Positions 49,122 to 59,472 of a stretch of DNA of 64,000 nucleotides are shown one piece after another; within the stretch, counting starts at the first letter, position 1, and each line of letters starts with the position of its first letter. The position numbers were made by a program, and so were the translations under genes. Origin of the DNA: Ananas comosus (Eukaryota > Streptophyta > Magnoliopsida > Poales > Bromeliaceae); NCBI RefSeq assembly GCF_001540865.1, contig NC_033638.1, forward strand, positions 5,469,849 to 5,533,848, given 5' to 3'. The notes below the pieces were generated by a model that did no database searches, had not been told where the DNA came from, and worked only from the letters and a program-made list of their open reading frames with translations.

Positions 49122-50041
49122 TGGGTGTCGATCGTCCCGACCCTTGACCCAATCAAAGACCTTCCTCGGGAAGCGCGTCGGGGTTGAAACGGCTCCGAAA
49201 GATGACCCTCGAAGTTTGCGCCCTTCACAGATCAAGCGATTCGGCTGACGAGGGATCGAATTAGCCGAGTTCGAAAACCTTTACTGTAGAATCGGTTCGG
49301 CTGGATGAGCCGAATGTATGAACTATGCAGGGATCAATGTCGGCAGAAGAGCCGAATAGAAGAAGTACACAGTAACTGGTCGGCTGAAAGAGCTGAATAA
49401 ATGAAATACACAATGACTGGTCGGCTGAAAGAGCCGAATACCTATATATATCTATATATATATATATCTATATATATATATATTAATTAATTAAACAGAG
49501 TGTACCCAAAGGGCATACAGACTCTGCAAATATATTTTACAACAGAGTGATGCCCATGGGCCAGACAGACTCTGCAAATGTAGTCTACAACGGAGTGATG
49601 CCCGTGGGGCAGACAGACTCCAGGGTTCTACTTAGCGAACTACTCCTAGGAAAGCAGTAAATGTGGAAAAGAAAAAGATTACAGTTAGACTACTCCTAGA
49701 AAAGCGATAAAATACAGAGGAAATAAGAGTGGTCTTCTTGTTCAGGATGGAGAAAGACCTTTATTACAGGCTTTGAAGTTACTATTTATAGTGATATCTT
49801 CTCAGCCCACATTATTGGTCGGTTGAAAGTAGTGGCCGGGGGAGTGGTTGTAACCATGATCATGGAAGTTACGCCCACTTCTCATGAAAGTTATGCTCCA
49901 TCGTGAAAGTTATGCCCACTTCTCAACTGTTCCTGCCTAAAACCTTCAGGCGCCTTATTGCCGACTCTTGGTGTACCACGTGTCCTTATTGGCTCATACG
50001 TAGATTAGGTCGGCATGTTAATTTCAATTTTGGCATCAACA
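49122..50041 (-). repeat. 5' LTR of the gag-only retrotransposon
   Basis: Plus-strand start tgggtgtcgatcgtcccgac, end tttggcatcaaca. It matches 45334-46227 over its length, including the acagagtgatgcccatggg and gttacgcccacttctca blocks. It contains a (TA)n variant at ~49444-49492. Confidence 0.85.
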
Positions 50042-50344
50042 ATATAAAAATAGTTGGTCAAACTAACAACTTAGAAAAGATTCCCACCCTGTTTGGCTCC
50101 TCCAGTTCCTAGAATTCTAAAGAATTGGAATTCTAATTTTTTCTTTAAATTGTATTTTGGAACTATAAGTTAGGAAATTCGATTCCTTGGAAGAATTTGA
50201 TGGGATTTTTTATAATACAAGTTAAGGGACCCGCGCGATATTGCGGGTAGTTGTTTAATTTGAAATTCTATATTTTTGTTTTATTCTGTTTATTCAAATC
50301 GTTATAAAAAAGAAAAGACCTATTACAATGAATTAGCTATTGTA

Positions 50345-51640
50345 AAATTTTATTAAATGGTTAAATATGTAGAGATAGAGCATTTGATGATTAATATTGT
50401 ACAATAAGATATGATATAATAAAAATATTTGAATAATTTATTATGCCATTGAAATTTTATATTTTATACATATTTTAGAATATATTTAAGGTGCAATGGA
50501 GCAATGGGTACATTCAAAATTTTTAGTAGATTTATGGTAATTTTTCATTGGTTAATGACTTAATGGGTATAGCTTTGTCACTTCTAAAAGAAAGGAGAAA
50601 ATAGCAAGCTGATCTTAAGTAATCAATATTTTTCATTGGATTTCGGAGGAATGACTTCGTTAGGATTGGAGTTGGTAATTTTGATGAGGGAAATACAGTT
50701 AAAGGTGAAGCAGCAGTAACCACTCGAGGTGATGAAGACTAGACACTGTTGTGGCATAAATATTTGCTTACACTTAGTGTGTACTAATTTTTTATATATC
50801 GTACAGAATATTATATGGTTGATAGAACATTTGATAATTAATACTGTAAAATATAATATAATATAATATAATATAATATTTAAATAATTTATTATGTCAT
50901 CAAAATTTTATTTTTGATATATATTTTAGAATAGGTTTACGGTGCAATGAGCACATCTAAAATTTTTTGTAGGCATGTGGTAGTCCTCCATTAAGCACAT
51001 CCAAAATTTTTTGTAGGCATGTGGTAGTCCTCCATTAGTTAGTCAATTAATACGTAATGAAGGTGGCTTTGTCACTTCCAAATAAGAAAAGAAATATTTG
51101 CTTACATATGTTGCGTACTAATATTTCTTATATCCATGCACATAAAATATTTTATGATTGATATAGTATTTAATAATTAATACCGTCAAATAAAATATAA
51201 TATAATAATAAAATATTTAAATAATTTATTATACGACTGTAATTTTATTTTATTTACATTTTAGAGTTGGTTTACAGTGAAACAGGCATGTCCAAAATTT
51301 TCAAGATGTGGCAATTTCCCGTTGGTTAAGAAATTAATGCCCAATGTGGCTTGAGAAGAGTTTGTTTTGGTGATGAGAGGAGACATATTTGTGTGCACCC
51401 GGTGCGTACTAATATTTTATATACTATTTAGAATATTATATAATTGATGAAGTATTTGATGATTAATCCCGTATAATATGATATAATATAATAAAAAAAT
51501 TAAATAATTTATTATACGACTGAACTTTTATCTGTGATGTATATTTTAGAATTGGTTTACGGTGCAACAGGTGTGTCCAAATTTTTCGAAAGATATGTGT
51601 CAAGGTTTTATTGGTTAAGAACTTAATGCTTATGTGACTT
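50345..51640. repeat. Diverged tandem array, about four units
   Basis: A unit of ~280-440 bp carries the ordered words gcatttgatgattaatattg, aataatttattatg, 'ttagaat(a)ggtttacggtgcaa', 'gtggtagtcctccatt' and 'tttgcttacacttagtgtgtactaat'. Units begin near 50379, 50820, 51160 and 51440. A 43-bp sub-duplication sits at ~50952-51035. The array is preceded at ~50230 by a hairpin, acccgcgcgatattgcgggt. The small minus-strand frame at 50532-50723 has no family match. Confidence 0.75.
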
Positions 51641-52211
51641 CACGAGAGCTCTTTAATTGATGTGATGTTATTGCTGAATAGTATATTACTATAAATAAAT
51701 GAACTCTTATTCAAACCTCCAAATTTTTTGGCTTTTGGACTCATATCAATCTAAGCTTTTAGCCTTTGGATGAAAGTATCTCAGAAGTTAACAATGGTGG
51801 CGTAATATGGGCACCTGTATGCACCATACAAATAGCAAAAAACTTGATAGAAGGGCCAAAAAGTTAAAAGCATAAAGACGTTGGTGCCTCCAAAAGTAAA
51901 ATATAAATATAAATAAATATATAAGCATAAAATATTTGCATTCAAGCTATATCAAGTCGAACACAAGTAGCTAACTCTAGCTTGTGCTCATCTTTTTAAG
52001 ATATCAAGTTGAAAAATCTAGCTCATGTTCATTTTGTTTATTAAACAAGTGATTCAATTTAAAGTCTATTTTGAGTCGAACATGAGCTAGCTAGCAAACA
52101 AGTTGGATTGCCAGTCCTAGCTCTGAGTAACGAGAGAACCAACGAACTGTCTAATAATAGTTTGCTTTCATATATTCCATTTTCATAGAGCTCACCGCTA
52201 TATTTTACAAC
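51641..52211. other. Intergenic, no gene seen
   Basis: AT-rich; 51700-51900 carries a degraded family-B-like MITE phrase (tagtatattactataaataa ... caaatttttggcttttgg). No coding frame. Confidence 0.4.
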
Positions 52212-52216
52212 GCTTG

Positions 52217-54631
52217 TGTCACGCCCCGGTTTATTCGTTTTCCCGGGCTCGCTAACAGACCCGTCGTATACATAGAAATTTTTTCTGTATACGAAGCGAA
52301 GCTGTACCTGTACCTGTAATCATACAACACTACAACCAGTAGTATAGAGCTACTAGGAAAAATAAAACATATATAAAACAATGGTTCAATACATACATAG
52401 CATCCTGGTACAAAAATACTCGCTCTAGCGAGGTACAACATCGGTATGTAAAGAACCAAAAACTAGAACTACATGTAGCTGGTACTCCTCTAGCTCTCTG
52501 ACTCGTCAGGAATGACTCTAACTCGCAACACCCTTGCCACGATCAGTATCAGCAATAGCAGCAGCCGCAACCGAAGGCTCTACAAAAGATCCACAACTGG
52601 GCGTGAGAACTACTGCAAAAAGAAGTAGTCCTCAGTAGGTACCGCTACCGACCTCAACGGCTTACCCACTAAGTCTACAGAAGGTATGCTCAATGATAGT
52701 AAAGGAACTGGAAACAATCTACAGCCACATGCCACTATACTATCATGATCCAGCTCTACTATCTGTAGAATAATGCAATCTCTGACCCAATCTCACTAGG
52801 GGTTGTGAATACATCCGTCCCGCCTGTCGAAACAACACTAATTGCCACCAAACTAGGTCGTCAGTGGAGAGCAAGTCCAACCAGGACAAAACGATACCAA
52901 CGCAAACGCACAAAACCCGACTCCGGAGTGGCACTCGTTGGCGCTACCCAACCGAGTATGCAAGCGTATCTCTGTCGAGCTCAATCAGGCTCTCACAGGC
53001 TATGATCCAAGTAAACAGGGTCACACTGGTCTAACAACCAAACTCACGTGCCCTCGGCACAATCTGATGCAAAAAANACAGCAATCTGGGTCCACCGTCA
53101 ACCTCAACGGCACCCGACAGTCCGGAACAGCCTAAACACTGCTGTAAAAATAAGCTCGGCATCCCAGCACGAGCGTAAATACATTCTACACTATCCTGAG
53201 TATCCACCGCCCACAAACTGCGGTGATACAAACAAATTACGGCTTCTAGAGCTAAATCTGGTAGTTTTAATATATGACAGTGTAGAAGCGCCAGTTTTCT
53301 CATAAGTCAAATTCAAGTCCAACATGTATTATTTAACTAATATTCTAAGCTCCAATTCAGATTTAGGGACACAATAAATCAACGAATCGAGTAATGAAAT
53401 ATGATATACAAAAATACACTAATACATGCTAACAATAGAACTTAGGAGGAAATCCGCGAAAATTCGATAAGCATCACTTTAACCCACCTCTATAACTAAT
53501 CCACGGCAACCCGAGGTCACGAAGTCGCTGGAAACCCTGCCGAGACCAACCGAAATCCCCTAGAACTAGCAACCAACCCACTCCAAAAATCTAAACATCA
53601 CAAACACCAAAACTTGCATTACAACTCCCAAATTTCAACACTTAAGCTTAATCCACTAGTTCCAATGTCAAAACTCACCTATCAATCCCCAAATCTATAA
53701 TTCAGGTGAAGAACACTCTCAAAATCAGTAGGGAAAGGTAGAGCATCTTCCTCTGGTCGAAATTCTAGCTATCTTCAAGAATTGGTCCATAAAAGCAAAG
53801 AAAACTCAAATTCAGGTCCAAAACAGCAGCAGTCCAGAAGAATAGTAATTTGACCAAACTAACCTGAATCAAATATAGTCAAAATGGACTCCACGAAATC
53901 TCTCAGAAGTCAGCTAACCACCAAACCAAGTTTCACAGCGATCCGACCTTCCTACGTCGCACACGAGCCAAAACGCCGAAGGTCTCTGCTGGAATTCTAC
54001 TGAACTGCAGTCCTCAATGTGCAAATTGTGGAATTTGGAGTGATTTGAGGGGCTGGAATGCAAAATATGGCTTCTCTATGAAGGAGGGATGAAAAGGCTT
54101 CTCATGGGTCGAATACTATCTATTTGTAGTAAGGTGAGAGGATAAGATAAGCCCCAAGAACAAACATTACAAACCTGCTGCCCCTGTAGAAATGAATAGT
54201 TTCGGGCGCCCGAAACCATGTTCTGGGCGTCCGATACCTCCAAGCTGCACAAATACTCCACTTGGGTTTCTCCGCCCACGGTGTGTTGTGCCCAAATCCT
54301 GGTCCGGCGGACCTCACCTACTACCAGCCACGTGTCAACGCAAACGATACTCCCAAAGTGAACTTTCGGACCCTCTTCTGGGCGCTCAAAACTAGGATGC
54401 GAATTGGCTTCCAGTTCTGCTCAGTTCAGCACTCGAGTTCTGGGCGACCCATACCCTGTTTTGGGCTCCCAAAACTAGCAAAACTCCAGTTTTGCTCCTT
54501 TGAGTGCGCTAAGTCTATTTCTGCATCCATTTCGTACAGAAATGACTCTAACTCAGTCCGACACTCTCCAGATGTGTCGGCCAGTCACTAATACTGTAGC
54601 CAATCCTATCCAAAACCTCTGGAATACTACA
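52217..54631 (+). mobile_element. Solo LTR, chromovirus-type (2.4 kb), TSD gcttg
   Basis: Begins TGTCACGCCCCGG and ends ggaatactaca, with canonical TG...CA. It is flanked by a perfect 5-bp repeat gcttg at 52212-52216 and 54632-54636. Same family as 14101-16041. It contains repeated cgggcgcccgaaa / tgggcgtccgata words (54190-54480) and an N at 53077. No internal region is adjacent. Confidence 0.88.
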
Positions 54632-54636
54632 GCTTG

Positions 54637-55387
54637 GTTTTATATATTTCATTAATTAAATTAAAAGATTGAAAAAAAAATTTGCATACGAGTTATTTGG
54701 TTTGCTAATATTTTTGTTGTGCTTATACCTAGAAGCTTAATAGAGCATGCTATAGACCCACCACAATCATAAGGGTTTGAGAACTTTGTTGGTCCACCAG
54801 TTGTTAATTTTTTGGCATGAGTTTACCAAACATATTAGCTTGTTGAGCTTTCTTGCTAGTCGGAAGTGCGAAATAAGTTTCCACATTGCTTAATAGGCTA
54901 GGGGGTGAAAACGGGAGGAGTCTGTAATGTCCCAATAGTCCTACACTAATACTAATATACTAATGATCAAGCTTAAGCATTTTGGGCTAGCAGTTTGGGT
55001 CCAACACGTTATTAATGCTAATGGTCTGGCTCATTATAATTAGGTTGTTTGATTGTAGATAAACATGTGGTTAAAATACATAAAATACAAGGCATATTAT
55101 TATTCTAAAGATAACCTTAGCAATGCACTCATCTCCTAAAGAAAAATTTTAAAAAAATCTCTCTTTTAGGAGATGATCTCACTATCCGTCATATAAAATA
55201 ATAAAATATGCAACTACAAATTTACAAAAAAAAAAGAAGAAAAAAATTGTTGTTGCAACATTCTCATTACATACTAGCAAATATATCAAATGTAAATACA
55301 ACTACACATTTCTTTGTATATATAGAAAAAAGAATTTATAATCGCAACACTCATTGCATACTAGCAAACATATCAAATGTAAATATA
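54637..55387. other. Intergenic, no gene seen
   Basis: AT-rich. Two direct copies of catactagcaaa(c)atatcaaatgtaaatacaac occur at ~55270 and ~55357, just before the LTR fragment. Confidence 0.45.
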
Positions 55388-55392
55388 ACTAC

Positions 55393-56366
55393 TGTCATGC
55401 CACGGGACCCGGTGGAAGCACGCCCGGTGCGTGTCCAGACCTGCCATATGCCTACACATATAAGGCGTCTACAACAATAGTAAATGGAAGCAAGGAATAA
55501 AACATCTAGAGATATTAGAGCATGATTAAACTAGTTTCTAATAACAAGTAAAAGCAATAAGAACTATCAACTATCATAATCCAAAGGTAGATAGGTAGAT
55601 CAAGAGATCCACAAGGTACAAAAAATACAAAATGGTAGTCTCTACATAAAGGTACAAAACTCTCATCCTCTCCAACAATACAAAAGGAAAAATGAACCAC
55701 CTAAAGCAAGACTCTCCGCTATCTAGCTCGAAGCGATGCCTTTCCCGCAATCTCGAGCCTCTCCCGGGGTGGAAGGCTCTATAACAACAATAAAACAAAG
55801 GGCGTAAGAACTATTAATCAATAGTTCCCAGTGGGCAAACCGCTGACCTCAGTAAAATACACCACTAGGTGAAAGAGGCAAGAGTAGTAAGTTCTAACAT
55901 TTAAATAAAATGTACAACATGTATGTTAAGCATAGAATAAACTTACTAAACTACAATGTCTCTACTTAGCATGAATTCCACAAGTAGAATGCTATTCTAA
56001 CATGAATATGCATATGTATAAATGACATGATGTCCATAAGTACTACTAGTAAAATGTTATTATTTACTAACTTGTCCAATGTCCACTTTACATTTTAGTT
56101 CAAGTTTGATTCAAACATATAGGACCTACACAAGGATAGTCCGGCTTGCATCGTGCCTAATGGCCCCGTGGTAGTCAATATTCCCACCCTAGGAATGAGC
56201 CTCCCCCACGGCATCCCATTTCGGCGCCCAATCCCGCACGGGCGAGCATATGTCACGATGGCTATCTCCGGAGTACCGGCTTGTGGGGAGCGACCCTCAC
56301 AAGTATGTGCGAATGAGCACAATGGCAAGCAAGCGTAATCATCCGTCTCAAGTCCAATGTCATCAC
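55393..56366 (+). mobile_element. LTR 5' fragment, chromovirus-type, truncated
   Basis: Starts TGTCATGCCACGGGACC. It shares the family order gggcgtaagaactatt, cccagtgggcaaaccgctgacc and ctccggagtaccggcttgtgg with the two solo LTRs. It stops where a CACTA-like terminus begins at 56367, so the 3' half of the LTR is missing here. Confidence 0.7.
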
Positions 56367-56530
56367 ACTACAACAAAACGGAGTTTTAGTGGCAATTATT
56401 TAGCGGCGATTATCAAACGGCCACTATTATTATTATTTTATTACACTTTTAGCGGCAATTATTTTCAAATGTATAATTTTAACCTACTAATATTTATATA
56501 TTAAATATAATTCTAACCCAACCTCCACCT
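56367..56530 (+). mobile_element. CACTA-like transposon terminus
   Basis: Begins cactacaacaaaacggagtt, the signature terminus of plant CACTA (En/Spm) elements. Subterminal tagcggcaattatt / agtggcaattattt words follow in repeated form. The opposite terminus is not in the window, so the extent is unknown. Confidence 0.55.
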
Positions 56531-57000
56531 AACCCAACCTATCCGAACCCAACCTGGGTTGACCTCAACCCGCACTCTCTCTCCCCCCTCTTATCTCGAT
56601 CCAAGCTCCCCCTCGCTCCCCCCTCCTTCTCCTCCTCCCCCTCCCTCTCCCCCCTCCTCTCTCGATCCAAGCTGTGTCGGCTCTCTATCGGCAGCGGTGG
56701 CGGCGTCGTCGTCTCCAGCGGAAGAGCTCTCGGCGGCGGCGAAGGAGTGGCTGAGAAAGCTCTCGGCGACGGCATCTAGGGTTCCGGCGGAGCCGCGACG
56801 ACCGCGCCGTGTGGCTCGCCGAGAATCCCCTCTAGCACGCCTAGCTCTCCCTCGACGTCACCGATCTCTACATCAAGTCCCTATTCTTCCCTCGACGTCA
56901 CCGATCTTTCACTGCTTTTTACATCTACAATCGATTCTTCTTGAGATCTGGATCTGTTTTATGTGAATACTAGAGTAGGGAGGATTAGACCAACACACTG
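56531..57000 (+). other. GC-rich block with a small coding-like frame
   Basis: After CT-rich sequence a frame at 56559-56966 reads ...LCRLSIGSGGG / AAVAASSSPAEELSAAAKEWLRKLSATASR in alternative frames. The block resembles a 5' leader plus first exon of a plant gene (perhaps captured by the CACTA-like element), but no protein family is recognisable and no splice pattern could be confirmed. Confidence 0.3.
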
Positions 57001-58222
57001 TGAGTTGTTTGACTCCCTAATTTGACTCGGTTGATAAAGAAAGTCTTGTCTTATAGAACATGAGTATCTCAAACGAATTTGACCTAGGCTGCCTAATCAA
57101 CAGTTCATGATTAATCAATTCGATGTTGGAGTCGACATGGCTTGTTTGTCATACTTGGAAGTGCCTTACGTTATGATTAGTCAATACCATGGACAAAGAG
57201 GGCTGTTATTGCTATAATGCTTAGTTGATTCTATTGGTGGCAGACTTTCTTACATGCCAATTATTGTTAATTCGTCGGTTTTTACAGTACCACCTCCCAC
57301 ACCAAATAACACTCGAATCTATAATAAGAGTTTTATGCAAAATCTTTGAAGAAGAAAATCAAACTAAATTACTAGGTGATAATCTATTGCTTGTGGATTG
57401 CTATGAGGTTTGCCAACATGTATGCATCAGGATTATTTATGCTTTATCTTGTATTTTTATGCTTCCAATTAGCTATTGAGTCGCCTAATCTATCCTATAA
57501 CTTGTTATCTCCTAGTACTCGATGGATGTATTGGCTCCGTATTTCTCATTGTAGGTAAAAGCAGCTACAAATCTGAAGGATCAAAGCCTTTCATGTTTTT
57601 CTAGATTCTGTGATACCCTTGACAAAAAATTCTTTTCAACTGAAGCAACAATTTGAGGAGGGAAGGAACTGTGAAACAGAGTTAACATTTTCACCATGCA
57701 ATGTTAACTCTTATAGCGCCTTTACAGTTCAAGCCTCAACGCTTGGTAGTTAGATCAATCCGGTTATGTGTTGATTTTTACCGCAGGATCCATGTAGGCA
57801 AGTATGGTCCGCTAAATTTGCTTTTACACCTGGTCTACTACATCTATGTCATTTAGGTTGCCACATGTTTATGAAAGCCTTGTCAACAACCAGTTAGAGC
57901 CCAAAAAATTGTGCCGGTATTTTAACGTTCACTCCTATTGTTCAGTATAATAAAACTGGGTCTATGTTTAGTTGATGCCAGTTATTTTTGGAGATAATCT
58001 ATTGATCTCCACTATTTATGGATTTGGGGTACTACGGGAGTAAAGAACCGATCACTGTTGTGATTTCTAGAGTTGTTTGTTTATGACACACATCACCCCT
58101 CCTCTCCTTTTTTTGTCTCTATGCTCTTGTTGTTGTTCTATGTCTCTGATCATGATGGGAATGCTCTAGTCTCCTATAAATGCTTGTTACTATTTGAGTG
58201 CAGCAAGTTGAAGGATTGATGG
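57001..58222. other. No gene seen; intron-like sequence
   Basis: T-rich composition like plant introns. The stretch 57553-57590 (gtaaaagcagctacaaatctg, then aaggatcaaag) could be a decayed upstream exon of the kinase, but the resemblance is too weak to call. Confidence 0.3.
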
Positions 58223-58239
58223 CATAACATATAGATCTT

Positions 58240-58406
58240 TTTTTTTCTTTTTTCTTTTTTTTGAGAGAGATAGGTAGCACGCTACCCGCTTTGTTTATTT
58301 CATTTAGAAATAAACTTAGCTAGAAATGTGAATCACCTAGGATTCGAACTTGGGTCTCGGGTACCAACCACTAAGCCTTTTGCCACTTGCTCTAGGGACG
58401 GTCGGT
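58240..58406 (-). repeat. tRNA-derived SINE copy 5, 17-bp TSD
   Basis: Minus-strand copy: ccgaccgtccctagagcaag, box B ttcgaatcc and an A-rich tail (as T-rich at 58240-58260). It is flanked by a perfect 17-bp repeat, cataacatatagatctt, at 58223-58239 and 58407-58423. Confidence 0.92.
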
Positions 58407-58423
58407 CATAACATATAGATCTT

Positions 58424-59472
58424 GAGCTATACATTATACATAACAAGTGAAATTTCATTGCTAGAAATTGTGTGTGATTCTAATCGAATGTCAAAATTGT
58501 GGTAGTACAAAGCATTAATGAGCTATGGTTTTTGGATACGGAAAAGAAGCTTTGTGATAACAGAATGTGATTGAGGTGAAGTACTTTATCTTTTGAAGGC
58601 AGCTACAATCTTAGGAAATGGTAAGTTAGTTATCTCTTGGAGATAAGTGGTTAGGCAACACTTGGAATCTTATGGTCATGCCATAAGTGTTGGAGATGTA
58701 CTCTTGTATTTGGCAGGATTATATCACTAAATGATAGGTTCTAATACATTTTAACCTTTGAAGGCATTTCTAGTTAATTAAACTTCAGTTTGCAAAAGGA
58801 GATTTAAGTATATTTGAGCGGAATGATTTGGAGATTGTAGACATCAGCATGGATGAATTTTTTAATATTTATATTGAACGTCATTCTTAGGTAGCTTAAG
58901 CTTTTGGAGAACAACAGTTGTTTTTAATATTTATATTCAACATGAATGAGAGTAAAAAAACCAGATTTGGAGTGATATTGTCATTAGAGTCATATTTTGA
59001 GGCGAACTTGATTGAGCAAGACAACTAGTCCATAATTTACAATGCTCAGTACACCTGTATTCTTGCTGGCTATGTATCTTTTAGCAATAAATGAAGATCT
59101 TTCCTTTCTGAATGTACTCTTTTGTGCTACTTTTTTAAAGAAACTCTTACACGCTTGCACCTAAAAGGCCACATGACGATGTATCTTGGCCTTGTTCTGC
59201 TTTAAAATTTCTGCTTTAGATTTATGAACAAGCTTGGATATGAAAAGTACAGATACCACATATTTACTTGAAGTGGCTAGTTTTACATTAAACACCTACC
59301 TTTTCTCCTTATTTTCAAATATATTTATCATTGATTTCTATATCCTGACTAACAGACTTTTTCTTCTTTTAACTTAGATACTCATTTACAATTATTCGCC
59401 TTTTTTATGGAGGTCTGATTATCTTATTTTCTGAAAACTTTAAAATTCATTTGAAATTTATACTTGTTGCAG
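58424..59472. other. No gene seen; probable intron upstream of the kinase exon
   Basis: T-rich, ends in a good acceptor (cttgttgcag at 59463-59472). No earlier kinase exon was recognised. Confidence 0.4.

Larger units (their letters stand above)
45334..50041 (-). mobile_element. TR-GAG-type LTR retrotransposon (gag only)
   Basis: Two direct LTRs (45334-46227 and 49122-50041) bound ~2.9 kb that encode only Gag on the minus strand. A polypurine tract abuts the left LTR and a primer-site-like sequence abuts the right LTR, so the element runs right to left. No protease, reverse transcriptase or integrase is present. It fits the terminal-repeat-with-GAG class of non-autonomous plant elements, which would rely on a partner for enzymes. 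The flanking 5 bp do not match (ttatg / atata). The gag region is duplicated around an N at 47676. Confidence 0.8.

Noticed and set aside
14101..54631. The LTRs at 14101 and 52217 as two ends of one giant element
   Set aside because: Each has its own 5-bp target duplication (gaaaa and gcttg), and they differ in length and sequence.
19409..58406. tRNA genes suggested by box B-like ttcgaatcc
   Set aside because: The sequences belong to SINE copies with A tails and target duplications; no cloverleaf was found.
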